Shown in pieces: positions 1-7,503 of a DNA stretch of 12,477 nucleotides. This DNA is from Planctomycetota bacterium. GTDB taxonomy: Bacteria; Planctomycetota; PUPC01; JACPCR01. Where the stretch lies: assembly GCA_030740295.1 (NCBI GenBank), contig JASLXP010000349.1, positions 1 through 12,477 on the forward strand, in the 5' to 3' direction. Under the pieces are notes generated by a model. That model worked only from the letters and a program-made list of their open reading frames with translations, made no database searches and was not told where the DNA came from. Position numbers and translations under genes: made by a program. How positions within the stretch are numbered: position 1 is the first letter of the stretch; every line of letters starts with the position of its first letter.

Positions 1-746
1 AGAAAAGTGTTGCCTTTCCATTCAGGGTCTGGCGCGAGCGTAGCGTATCCGACGATGCCGCCCGGTCCCTCAAGAACTCTCACTTGGGTCTTCTCATGGT
101 GGAGGCTTTCAAAATCATTCAACAAAGAGAACTCGAAACAAGTCGGGCCGAACACGCGGGCCCGCCGGCAGCGATACCAGTCAGCGGTCGGGCACGCCAT
201 CAACGCGCAGACGTCAGACCAATCTTCCCACTTGATTGGGCGGCCGATGGTGTCTCCGACCTTAAGAAAGTCGTTCCAGAATTCTTCATCCCGTTGATAG
301 AACATCGCTCCGGATTCCGGCTGCAGGCTCTCGAAACCGAAACTTCTGTAAATGTGGTAAGGGTGTGAATCGAATCCTGTGCCCAGAACGCAGAATCGGC
401 CTCCTTGTTCTCGGAAATCGTCCATCTGTGCCCGCATGGTGGCATTGCAGATGCCCTTGCGACGATGTTCTTCTTTTGTGTAAACGTGCCCGAGGTCGCC
501 GGTCGATCCGTACTGCCAGACGGTAATGTTGCTGACGGCCTCTCCATTGATGAAGCCGATATAGAAGAGATTGCGCAAGTCGCCCGTCTTGCCGTCAAAC
601 CCGTGGCCGATGTGCCACTGCCACGCGTCGCGCTTGTGGGAGAGGAGGTCGAGGACAACTTCCCGGTATTCATCATCGGGGGCTTCGACTACACCAATTC
701 CCAGCGTTTCGCCGTTCTTCAGTTTGGCTTCGCCCAGATTTCTCAT
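1..746 (-). CDS. GNAT-family N-acetyltransferase, C-terminus cut by window edge
   Basis: Reading the minus strand from the ATG at 746 gives 248 codons with no stop before the window edge, so the C-terminus is missing. Residues 1-155 look like a GNAT acetyltransferase domain, which moves an acetyl group from acetyl-CoA to an amine. The acetyl-CoA-binding loop appears as HRRKGIC (residues 94-100), and the late strand/helix motif as YRSFGFES (133-140). Residues 156-248 form a second part (a Trp-rich stretch, then a strand-like segment ending IVGYATLAPDP) that may be a degenerate second GNAT domain. The start overlaps the stop of the upstream PLP enzyme as ATGA (746-743), so translation is probably coupled. 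The substrate cannot be inferred; the neighbour hints at an amino acid or amino-thiol, but that is a guess. No signal peptide is visible, so it is probably cytoplasmic. Confidence 0.85.
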   Translation of the reverse strand, partial: MRNLGEAKLKNGETLGIGVVEAPDDEYREVVLDLLSHKRDAWQWHIGHGFDGKTGDLRNLFYIGFINGEAVSNITVWQYGSTGDLGHVYTKEEHRRKGICNATMRAQMDDFREQGGRFCVLGTGFDSHPYHIYRSFGFESLQPESGAMFYQRDEEFWNDFLKVGDTIGRPIKWEDWSDVCALMACPTADWYRCRRARVFGPTCFEFSLLNDFESLHHEKTQVRVLEGPGGIVGYATLAPDPEWKGNTF

Positions 747-1813
747 TGGGTTGTCTCCAGGGAGAGATTCAGTTCGTCGTTGTAGGCAAACAAGGCCGGC
801 AATCCGCCGGTATGCAGGAAGACGATTTTTTTGTCACTGCCGATCTTACCGGTGCGAATGTGATCCAGAAGCCCGGACATCACCTTGCATGTGTAAACCG
901 GATCGAGCAGGAGGCCCTCCGTGCGGCCGACGAGCCTGAGCGCCTCACGGTGGGCATCGTCCATCAGGCCGTATCCAGGACCGACATAATCGGTCAGGCT
1001 GATGAGCTCTGAAGGATCGAGCCGAGTGGAGAGTCCGAGCAGTTCGGCACATTCGTTACCAATGGAGGAAAGGCATTCTTCAAAAGTCCAGCCCGGCATC
1101 ACTGGTTCGGCCAGGGCCGGAACGCCGACGATCTTGATGGGCGACTGTACATGCTTGAGCCCGAGTGCCAGCCCGGCCTGGGTGGTGTCGGAAGAACAGA
1201 GCCAGAGCTCATCGATTTTCAGCTCCAGCCCTTCGGCCTGCTTGATCAGTTCAATGGCTGCCGCTGCGTACGATGCCGCATAGAGTCCGAGCCCAGATTC
1301 GTTCCCGACGCGTGCAATGAAAACTCTCTTCCCCTGACTGGAGAGCTCCGCCGCCCTGGCTCTGACGAGTTCGCCTTGCTCAGACCATCGGGGTGCATCG
1401 ACCACGGTGACGTGCGCGCCCACGATCAGGTCGAGCAGTAACCCGCCCTGAATCTCGTCATCCTTTTCACCACGAACTCTGCGCAGTACCAGGTGGCATT
1501 CAAGCCCGGCCTTTGCACATGCGGCGGCGAGTTGTCGGCAGTAATTTGACTGGACAGCCGCGCCGCCCACGACCGTATCCATGCCATCTGCCTTAACCTG
1601 GCCGAGGACATACTCAAACATGCGGGTCTTGTTGCCGCCCATGGCAAGACCGGTCATATCGTCACGCTTCACCCAGATATCAGGTCCTCCCACTTCCGCT
1701 GAAAGCTGGGAACAGCGCTCCAGTGGTGTAGGCAGGTTGGCGAGAGGAATGCGTGGGAGCGCATCTATCGTGGCCTGGAGCTCATTCAGACGATCTGGAT
1801 TCGCGTTAAGCAT
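743..1813 (-). CDS. D-cysteine desulfhydrase / ACC deaminase-family PLP enzyme
   Basis: A 356-residue fold-type II PLP enzyme. D-cysteine desulfhydrases convert D-cysteine to pyruvate, sulfide and ammonia; ACC deaminases open aminocyclopropane-carboxylate. The PLP lysine is K62 in GGNKTR, the cofactor/substrate loop is QSNYCRQ (88-94), and a C-terminal HTGGLPALFAY lies at 334-344. ACC deaminases carry a Glu (E295) and a Leu (L322, in HLGG) that set their specificity. Here the matching positions appear to be T308 (DPVYTCK) and T335 (HTGG), which favours the desulfhydrase-like branch over true ACC deaminase. This rests on alignment by eye. It starts at an ATG 83 bases after map, with no clear Shine-Dalgarno sequence, and its stop overlaps the start of the GNAT gene. 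Alternative substrates in the family include other D-amino acids such as D-serine analogues. Confidence 0.9.
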   Translation of the reverse strand: MLNANPDRLNELQATIDALPRIPLANLPTPLERCSQLSAEVGGPDIWVKRDDMTGLAMGGNKTRMFEYVLGQVKADGMDTVVGGAAVQSNYCRQLAAACAKAGLECHLVLRRVRGEKDDEIQGGLLLDLIVGAHVTVVDAPRWSEQGELVRARAAELSSQGKRVFIARVGNESGLGLYAASYAAAAIELIKQAEGLELKIDELWLCSSDTTQAGLALGLKHVQSPIKIVGVPALAEPVMPGWTFEECLSSIGNECAELLGLSTRLDPSELISLTDYVGPGYGLMDDAHREALRLVGRTEGLLLDPVYTCKVMSGLLDHIRTGKIGSDKKIVFLHTGGLPALFAYNDELNLSLETTQ

Positions 1814-1851
1814 AGTGTGCAGAAGAGGAATGAGTAATACGGGCCTTGGTT

Positions 1852-1887
1852 GCCGATGCTGCCGTGGCGGCGCGTGCCCTCATCGGC
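1852..1887. repeat. Inverted repeat in the map to PLP-enzyme spacer
   Basis: The 83-base spacer 1814-1896 contains the perfect 7-base inverted repeat GCCGATG (1852-1858) / CATCGGC (1881-1887). It encloses a second small hairpin, GCCG-TGG-CGGC (1861-1871). No U-run follows on the minus strand, so it is not a standard intrinsic terminator. It could be an RNA-processing or attenuation element separating map from the last two genes, or simply chance in GC-rich DNA. Confidence 0.3.
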
Positions 1888-1896
1888 GCTTGCTGA

Positions 1897-2667
1897 TTAC
1901 TGCCCCGTCATCGTAAAAATCTCCGGCCCGTCACTCAGTATGGCAACCACGTGCTCAAAATGCGCGGCCAGTTTGCCGTCCTTGGTAGCGACGGACCACT
2001 TGTCATCAAGGGTGTCAACATCGTGGTGGCCCTGGGTGATCATCGGCTCGATGGCGATGGTCATGCCCTTGCGAAGTTTGTCTCCTTTGCCTGCATCACC
2101 GTAGTTGGGTACCTGAGGGTCTTCGTGCATGTTGCGGCCGATACCGTGCCCAACGAGGGGGCGGACGATACCGTAGCCGTGCGATTCCACACAGGTTTGG
2201 ACCGCGTATGAGATATCCCCCACGCGATTACCGACCACGGCCTGCTCAATCCCGAGGCGGAGGGCTTCTTCACAGACATCGAGGAGATGCTGGGTCGATT
2301 CACTTACTTGGCCGACCTTGAATGTATAAGCCGTGTCGCCGCAATATGAATCTCTCTTGATTCCGAAATCAACGGAAAGAATATCGCCCTCCACCAGCGG
2401 CACATCGTCCGGGATGCCATGCACGACCACACTGTTTGGCGAGGCGCAAATGACGCCTGGGAAGGGCGGCTGGCCGTTCGAGCCGGGATAGTTGAGAAAG
2501 ACCGGACGAACGCCTTCGTCATGGCAGCGGCGTCCGCCGTAATCATTAATCTCCAGCGAAGTGACTCCCGTTCGCACCATGCCGCCCATTTCTTGAAGGA
2601 TGCGTGCGGTGAGCTGGCATGAGGCCTTAAGTCTCTTCAGTTCTCTCTTGGATTTCAGAAATATCAT
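1897..2667 (-). CDS. map: Type I methionine aminopeptidase
   Basis: A 256-residue enzyme that removes the initiator methionine from nascent proteins after deformylation, in the cytoplasm. All five dinuclear-metal ligands of the family are visible: D100 and D111 (SVDFGIKRDSYCGD), H174 (GHGIGRNMHEDP), E207 (IEPMI) and E238 (HFEHV). The substrate-binding His is H83 in VVHGIP. The N-terminus MIFLKSKREL matches the usual start of family members, so the ATG at 2667 is preferred even though it lies 41 bases inside the preceding DUF4149 gene. The length is close to the usual ~250-265 residues, without an N-terminal zinc-finger extension. It lies in the menaquinone cluster, probably by co-transcription rather than shared function. 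Confidence 0.97.
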   Translation of the reverse strand: MIFLKSKRELKRLKASCQLTARILQEMGGMVRTGVTSLEINDYGGRRCHDEGVRPVFLNYPGSNGQPPFPGVICASPNSVVVHGIPDDVPLVEGDILSVDFGIKRDSYCGDTAYTFKVGQVSESTQHLLDVCEEALRLGIEQAVVGNRVGDISYAVQTCVESHGYGIVRPLVGHGIGRNMHEDPQVPNYGDAGKGDKLRKGMTIAIEPMITQGHHDVDTLDDKWSVATKDGKLAAHFEHVVAILSDGPEIFTMTGQ

Positions 2668-3220
2668 CTTGTTGGTTCGTCACTGGTGGGGAAGTGATTC
2701 CTGGCATCTGGCTGGCGCAGTCGATGGCGAAAAGCAGGAAGAGCACCAGCCCGCCGAGGAGTATCCCCTTTGAGAAGTTGGTGTATCGCTCGTGAAGAAT
2801 ATCGAATTCATCTTTGTCCGGACCTGACCAATCTTCGAAATTACTCTGCGGCGCATTCGCTCTCAGATGCTGCATGCGCGGCCCGGTCGAAAAGATCAGG
2901 TATGCCAGAGTCAGCAACATGATCAGCGGCAGGATTATCTTGCCCGCCTGAAAAATTCGCCAGCGAGCCCCGCACCCCGATGCCGGTACAAATAGCAGCA
3001 ACGCCACTACCGCGAGAATGAGAACCAGCCCGCATGCGATCTGAATCCCGCCGAGCACATTTAATGAACGACCGACAATTCGGCCGGCGTCGAGGCGGTC
3101 ATCTTCGAGGAAAGTAAAGATCTTGGTCGCGAAAACCGGCACCGCGACAAGAGTGCCCACCCACACTGCGAGGGTGAGATACTGCAACCAGTAAACGAAT
3201 GAAAAGATGAACCGTTTCAA
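2627..3220 (-). CDS. DUF4149-type integral membrane protein
   Basis: A 197-residue membrane protein of unknown function. Four hydrophobic segments are visible: about residues 5-28 (containing LAVWVGTLVAVPVF), 50-77, 87-112 and 152-170. The first helix with its W-V-G-T motif and the overall layout recall DUF4149 (TMEM205-like) proteins; this is recognition from memory, not a search. The start is a TTG at 3220 that overlaps the mqnC stop (TTGA, 3220-3217), implying coupled translation; I saw no in-frame ATG nearby that would serve better. Its 3' end runs 41 bases into map. The C-terminal ~25 residues are polar and Glu-rich (EIQERTEET). Its position right after mqnC could mean a role at the membrane in quinone metabolism, but there is no direct evidence. 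Confidence 0.8.
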   Translation of the reverse strand: MKRFIFSFVYWLQYLTLAVWVGTLVAVPVFATKIFTFLEDDRLDAGRIVGRSLNVLGGIQIACGLVLILAVVALLLFVPASGCGARWRIFQAGKIILPLIMLLTLAYLIFSTGPRMQHLRANAPQSNFEDWSGPDKDEFDILHERYTNFSKGILLGGLVLFLLFAIDCASQMPGITSPPVTNQQDDISEIQERTEET

Positions 3221-4353
3221 TTCAGGATGGCGAAGGGTTCTTGCTGCGCTGCGGGTCTAGGGATGTCTGCCGGAGGGATGAGCTCGTAGCGTGTATTACG
3301 CCGCCGCGGCTCGTAACCAGCCTCTTTGATATTGCGCTCAATCTGTTCGATCTGGACCTGGAAGCGGGTGCCGGCCGCGCTGACGACGTTTTCTTCCATC
3401 ATGGTGCTGCCAAAGTCGTTTGCGCCATATCGCAGTGAGACCTGAGCGATTTTGATGCCCTGGGTTACCCAGCTCGCCTGGAAATTATCAATGTTATCGA
3501 GCACGAGCCTGGAAATGGCGAGCGTGCGCAGGTAATCGTGCGCGGTGGCTTGATGCCAGTCACCGTTGGATTCGAGTTCATCGCCGAGCGGCGTGCCGTT
3601 TGGCTGAAAGCTCCAGGGAATGAAAGCGCGAAAGCCTCGGTATTCATCCTGGACATCGCGCACGCGCATGAGGTGTTCCATGCGCTGCTCGTGTGTCTCG
3701 ACGGTTCCGTACATCATGGTGACTGTCGACCGGATCCCAAGTCTGTGCGCGTCCCGCATGACCCCGAGCCATTCATCTGCCCGATCCTTGAACGGCGCTA
3801 TCTCGTCACGGACCTTGTCGACGAGCATCTCCGCGCCGCCGCCGGGGATCGAGTGCAGGCCGGCCTCTTTCAACCTTTCGAGCGTATCCGGAATCGGCAG
3901 TTTCGAAATCTTGGCGATGTACAGAATTTCTGTTGGCGACAGCGCGTGCAGAATGACCTGTGGGTATTTTTTGGAAATCGCCTGGAACAGTTCTTCGTAG
4001 TAATCGATTTTGAGTTTTGGATTGAGCCCGCCCTGCATGAGGAGCTCGCAGCCGCCGAGTTCGAGCATCTCGTCGATCTTCCTGAAGATCGTTTCCAGCG
4101 GCAGGACGTATTCGCCATCCTGGCCGGGCAGGCGATAGAACGCGCAAAACTTACATTTCACCCAGCAGACGTTGGTGTAATTGATGTTACGGCCGGTGAC
4201 GTAAGTCACGACGGAATCAGGATGCCGTTCGTTTCGGACGTAATCGGCGAGCGCGCCGAGCTCCGGCAGATTGGGGTGCTTCCAGAGCCGCATGCCGTCA
4301 TCGAAGGTGAGGCTTTCGCTGTTGAGGATTTTGTCTGCGATGTCGTGGAGCAT
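3217..4353 (-). CDS. mqnC: Cyclic dehypoxanthinyl futalosine synthase (radical SAM)
   Basis: A 378-residue radical-SAM enzyme of the futalosine menaquinone pathway. MqnC cyclises dehypoxanthine futalosine to the cyclic intermediate that MqnD later uses. The [4Fe-4S] cluster cysteines are C63, C67 and C70 in NVCWVKCKFCAFYR, the CxxxCxxC radical-SAM motif. Other family marks are GRNINYTNVC, LMQGGLNP, SIPGGGAEML and the late PWSFQPNGTPL stretch, which separates MqnC from MqnE. It starts at an ATG 11 bases after the mqnE stop, without a strong Shine-Dalgarno sequence. Its stop overlaps the TTG start of the DUF4149 gene. It is cytoplasmic. mqnA, mqnB and mqnD are not in this window, so the rest of the pathway must be elsewhere. 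Confidence 0.95.
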   Translation of the reverse strand: MLHDIADKILNSESLTFDDGMRLWKHPNLPELGALADYVRNERHPDSVVTYVTGRNINYTNVCWVKCKFCAFYRLPGQDGEYVLPLETIFRKIDEMLELGGCELLMQGGLNPKLKIDYYEELFQAISKKYPQVILHALSPTEILYIAKISKLPIPDTLERLKEAGLHSIPGGGAEMLVDKVRDEIAPFKDRADEWLGVMRDAHRLGIRSTVTMMYGTVETHEQRMEHLMRVRDVQDEYRGFRAFIPWSFQPNGTPLGDELESNGDWHQATAHDYLRTLAISRLVLDNIDNFQASWVTQGIKIAQVSLRYGANDFGSTMMEENVVSAAGTRFQVQIEQIERNIKEAGYEPRRRNTRYELIPPADIPRPAAQQEPFAILN

Positions 4354-4364
4354 GATTGTCGTAG

Positions 4365-5555
4365 CTAATTTAAAACTGATGCGGCGGTCGTCATGGCGGA
4401 CATTTCCTCCATCTGGGCCTCTTTTGCGAGGCCGGGATATTGCGAGACGTCCCAGTTTACCCGGCGATATTTTGAGTCTCTTTCGAAAGGTTCACGGCCA
4501 GCGTCTGCGATCAGATGCACCATCTGCCGGTGTGTCAGGTATTGTCTTTTGTCTCGCACAGGGTCGCGGGTGATTTCGTATTCAACGATCGTCCCGTCGA
4601 TATCGTCCGCTCCGTACCACTGGGCGACTTGCGCGATCTGCGGCGTGATCATCACCCAGAAAGTTTTGATGTGATCGAAGTTGTCGAGCATCAGGCGGCC
4701 GAGAGCGACCTCTCTGAGATCCTGTTCGCCGGTGGCGTGGCGGACGCCTTCCATCTCCGTGCGCTCGGGATGAAAATGGAGCGGGATGTATGCATAAAAG
4801 CCGCCGGTCTCGTCCTGGGCTTCGCGAAGCTGGACCAAGTGGCCGACTTTTTCATCGATCCGTTCGATGTGCCCGTAAAGCATGGTTGCATTGGAGCGCA
4901 GTCCGATGCGATGCGCGGTCATGGCGATATCGAGCCACTCTTCCCCATTTTGTTTGAGCGGAAAGAGCTCCTGCTGAATGCGGTCGCTGAATATCTCTGC
5001 ACCGCCGCCGGGGATGGAGTCGAGTCCTGCCTCTTTCAATTCGGCCATCGTCTCATCGAGCGGCTTGCGGGCCTTGCTGGCAATCTGGACGATCTCGACC
5101 ATGGTGAAGGCTTTGACGTGCACGCCGGGCCGTGTCTCCTTCACCACTCGGATGATGTCCTTGTAGTACTGGTAATCGAGCCTTGGGTTGATGCCCGCGA
5201 CCATATGGATTTCGCTGGCCGGAAAATCCATGAACTCCGCAACTTTCTGCTGCACGTCGTCCACGCTCATGGTGTATGCGTCTTCGTCGCGGGGCAGCGC
5301 GTAGAACGAACAGAATTTACAGAACTTGTTACAGACGTTGGTGTAATTGATGTGCTGATTGCGGACGAAATAGCATAGGTTGCCGTTCTTGCGTTCCCTC
5401 ACGATGTTTGCGAGCGCGCCCACAAGATTGAGGTCAGGACACTGGTAAAGACGCATGCCGTCGTTCCACTCGAGGCGCACATTTCTGAGTACCTTGTCGT
5501 AGATATCCATCAATCCAAATCTGGTCAGCCGTGCTTCCTGTACTCTGTTCAGCAT
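4365..5555 (-). CDS. mqnE: Aminofutalosine synthase (radical SAM)
   Basis: A radical-SAM enzyme that joins chorismate-derived 3-(1-carboxyvinyloxy)benzoate to S-adenosylmethionine to give aminofutalosine, the entry reaction after MqnA. The cluster motif CNKFCKFC matches CxxxCxxC (about 75 residues from this start), preceded by NQHINYTNV. MVAGINPRLDYQYY, SIPGGGAEIF and IPLHFHPERTEM fit MqnE rather than MqnC. Three starts are possible: TTG at 5564 (399 aa), ATG at 5555 (396 aa) and ATG at 5510 (381 aa, MDIYDKVL). I chose 5555 because it is the longest with a standard codon; none has a convincing Shine-Dalgarno sequence, so the true start is uncertain. It is the first gene of the minus-strand cluster, so the promoter should lie in 5556-5741. 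Confidence 0.94.
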   Translation of the reverse strand: MLNRVQEARLTRFGLMDIYDKVLRNVRLEWNDGMRLYQCPDLNLVGALANIVRERKNGNLCYFVRNQHINYTNVCNKFCKFCSFYALPRDEDAYTMSVDDVQQKVAEFMDFPASEIHMVAGINPRLDYQYYKDIIRVVKETRPGVHVKAFTMVEIVQIASKARKPLDETMAELKEAGLDSIPGGGAEIFSDRIQQELFPLKQNGEEWLDIAMTAHRIGLRSNATMLYGHIERIDEKVGHLVQLREAQDETGGFYAYIPLHFHPERTEMEGVRHATGEQDLREVALGRLMLDNFDHIKTFWVMITPQIAQVAQWYGADDIDGTIVEYEITRDPVRDKRQYLTHRQMVHLIADAGREPFERDSKYRRVNWDVSQYPGLAKEAQMEEMSAMTTAASVLN

Positions 5556-5741
5556 GGAGTCCAAACCGCGTTTTATCAGTTAGATTAACGCCACCGAATC
5601 CCGAGCGCGGGGATTATTGCGGGTGTGCTGGAAATGGCAATCGTGGTGCTTTCAGCGCCTGGTGGGTTGCGGGTTCTGCCTTCACACTGTTAGTTGTGCT
5701 CTGCATCGGGCTATTCTTCGGAACTGACAGAACGGACGGGA

Positions 5742-6557
5742 ATGATGAGTGACGAGCTATTCAATCTTGAAAACGAAACGGCAGTAGTTATCGGTGGCAC
5801 GGGGATTCTTGGCGGAGCGATTGCCGAGGGATTGGCCGGCTCCGGCGCAAAAGTAGCGGTCGTGGGCCGCAGCGAAGAGCGCGGGAATGAACGAGTGCGC
5901 GCCATCGAAGCGAACGGTGGCACGGCGATGTTTCACGTGGGTGATGTAACCAGCGTTGAATCTCTGACCGCGGCCCGTGACGGGATCAACGAGCAACTGG
6001 GCACGGCCAGCGTGCTGGTGAATTCTGCCGGAGGCAATCGTCCCGATGCCACGCTGCCTCCTGGCAGTGATTTCTGCAAACTTCCCCTTGAAGCGTGGCA
6101 GGGGGTGTTCGATCTCAATCTGGTCGGCGGCACCCTGCTGCCTTGCCAGATTTTCGGCGAGACCATGGTCGAGGCCGGACGAGGAAGCATCATCAACATA
6201 GCCTCAATGTCGGGGATGATTCCCTTATCGCGAGTGGTGGCGTACTCCGCGGCCAAAGCAGCGGTGATCAACCTGACGAAATTCCTCGCGCGGGAGTGGG
6301 CCACCCGCGGGGTTCGGGTGAATGCGATCAGCCCTGGCTTTTTCCCCGGGGAGCAGAATCGTGCGCTGCTGTTCAACGAAGACGGCTCGTATACGGAGCG
6401 TGGCAACCAGATCATATCCCACACACCTATGGAGCGATTCGGCGAGCCGCGAGAACTCCAGGGCATCGCCGTCTGGCTGGCTTCAGAGAGAGCTGCTTCG
6501 TTTGTTACCGGCCAGAATATCGTGGTCGATGGCGGGTTCGGATCCGTAACGATCTGA
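5742..6557 (+). CDS. SDR-family oxidoreductase, possibly D-mannonate oxidoreductase-like
   Basis: A 271-residue classical short-chain dehydrogenase using NAD(P). The Rossmann nucleotide motif is GGTGILGG (residues 18-25). It is followed by NSAGG, the catalytic Ser in NIASMSG (S155) and YSAAK (Y168, K172). The C-terminal FVTGQNIVVDGGF is typical of the superfamily. The insert around NRPDATLPPGSDFCKLP and the NLVGGTLLP segment recall proteins annotated as SDR-type D-mannonate oxidoreductases in uronate breakdown; that specificity is tentative and a gluconate- or other sugar-acid dehydrogenase is possible. The open frame extends back to 5694, but the tandem ATGATG at 5742/5745 preceded by GGACGGG is the likelier start. 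It is divergent from mqnE and convergent with the DUF1080 gene. Confidence 0.9.
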   Translation: MMSDELFNLENETAVVIGGTGILGGAIAEGLAGSGAKVAVVGRSEERGNERVRAIEANGGTAMFHVGDVTSVESLTAARDGINEQLGTASVLVNSAGGNRPDATLPPGSDFCKLPLEAWQGVFDLNLVGGTLLPCQIFGETMVEAGRGSIINIASMSGMIPLSRVVAYSAAKAAVINLTKFLAREWATRGVRVNAISPGFFPGEQNRALLFNEDGSYTERGNQIISHTPMERFGEPRELQGIAVWLASERAASFVTGQNIVVDGGFGSVTI

Positions 6558-6654
6558 GTGGGGGAGGGGAGGGGAAAGGCAAAGCCAGCCTCACCTTGTC
6601 CCATCAGGCTCCTGTTCCCTGGCTCTTTGAAAAGAATCTGGGCCCACTAACAGG

Positions 6655-7389
6655 CTACTCCATCTTTGTTGCGCCTTCTGGCAGCGGCGTTTCTTCGGGA
6701 CTCAGCATCCCGCCGTCGGGCAGCACTTTCATCCAGATGTCTTTTGTCTTAACTACCATGGCCGGGCCGCGATGGAGTTGGATGCCGATCAGGCCTTCGA
6801 GCGCACGTTTCTCCGGATCGTGATCGTAGATCTCGCAGGCTATCTCATCATCGAGTTTCTGGATGAGATGGTTGCCGTTGGCGATCACGCTGAACTTATG
6901 CCACTCATCGTTTCGGACTTCTTCCGCAGGAGTGCGGTCGGCAATAAGATACTTGTCACCGTTCTGGGCCAGCAGGACATCCTGTCCCCTGAAGGCAACG
7001 ATGCCGCGACCGCGCTCTTCGTAGAGCTGGCAGTTGTATGGTGGATTCGGATGGACGTCGCACTGATATCCGCTCATGCCAAACGGTCCCACTTCCTCCG
7101 TCAGTTCCTTACTTCGATACTGGATTCCGGAATTGTTGCCGTCCTGCCAGAAGGTCATGTGCAGTTCGAAATTCTTCGGTTCGCCTCCACGCCAGATGAG
7201 GAATTTGTTGTGCGGAATGTCCTCGCCGTCTCCGAACTGCCCGACGATGGCGCCGTCCTCTACGCTCCAGAGCCCTTCGTCGCCATCCCAGCCGGAAAGA
7301 TCTTCGCCGTTGAAGAGAGAGACGAATCCAGAGGCGGCAGCCGCTTCTTCAAGGGTCGTCACAAATGGTCCACTCAGTTCTGATGACAT
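6655..7389 (-). CDS. DUF1080 (3-keto-disaccharide hydrolase-type) domain protein
   Basis: A 244-residue protein made almost entirely of one DUF1080 domain, a concanavalin-like beta-sandwich. Some members hydrolyse 3-keto-disaccharides or 3-keto-glucosides; many are untested. Visible family marks are FVSLFNGEDLSGW (residues 22-34), FELHMTFWQDGNNSGIQYRS, the middle GYQCDVHP, and the late GLIGIQLHRGPAMVVKTKDI. The ATG at 7389 has a good ribosome site, AAAGGAA (7403-7397). The N-terminus, MSSELSGPFVTTLEEAAAAS, has no hydrophobic core, so no signal peptide is seen, whereas many family members in PVC bacteria are secreted. It may therefore act in the cytoplasm. It stands alone, facing the SDR gene 97 bases away; a shared sugar-oxidation role is possible but unproven. 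Confidence 0.88.
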   Translation of the reverse strand: MSSELSGPFVTTLEEAAAASGFVSLFNGEDLSGWDGDEGLWSVEDGAIVGQFGDGEDIPHNKFLIWRGGEPKNFELHMTFWQDGNNSGIQYRSKELTEEVGPFGMSGYQCDVHPNPPYNCQLYEERGRGIVAFRGQDVLLAQNGDKYLIADRTPAEEVRNDEWHKFSVIANGNHLIQKLDDEIACEIYDHDPEKRALEGLIGIQLHRGPAMVVKTKDIWMKVLPDGGMLSPEETPLPEGATKME

Positions 7390-7503
7390 GCTCGTATTCC
7401 TTTCAGGAAAGTTGGGGGAGTTGAGGAGCGGCGGATGCTATCAATTTCGTTGGCAGGTTTGAAACAGTTTTCTCTGTGACTGAGACCGGAACGGCTCTCT
7501 TAC

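Noticed and set aside
743..1813. True ACC deaminase (acdS)
   Set aside because: The two specificity positions appear as Thr, Thr rather than Glu, Leu, so the gene symbol was withheld.
3538..4368. 276-residue plus-strand open frame opposite mqnC
   Set aside because: It is the antisense shadow of mqnC, whose CxxxCxxC motif and family marks lie on the other strand; the product resembles no family I know.
4515..5378. 287-residue plus-strand open frame opposite mqnE
   Set aside because: It is the antisense shadow of mqnE in GC-biased coding DNA; it has no recognisable domain.
6560..6579. G-quadruplex after the SDR stop
   Set aside because: There are runs of 5, 4 and 4 G but only two G in the fourth run, so a standard three-tier quadruplex on this strand is not supported.
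5933..6604. 223-residue minus-strand open frame opposite the SDR gene
   Set aside because: The Ser/Pro/Arg-rich translation is typical of an antisense frame; the SDR motifs are on the plus strand.
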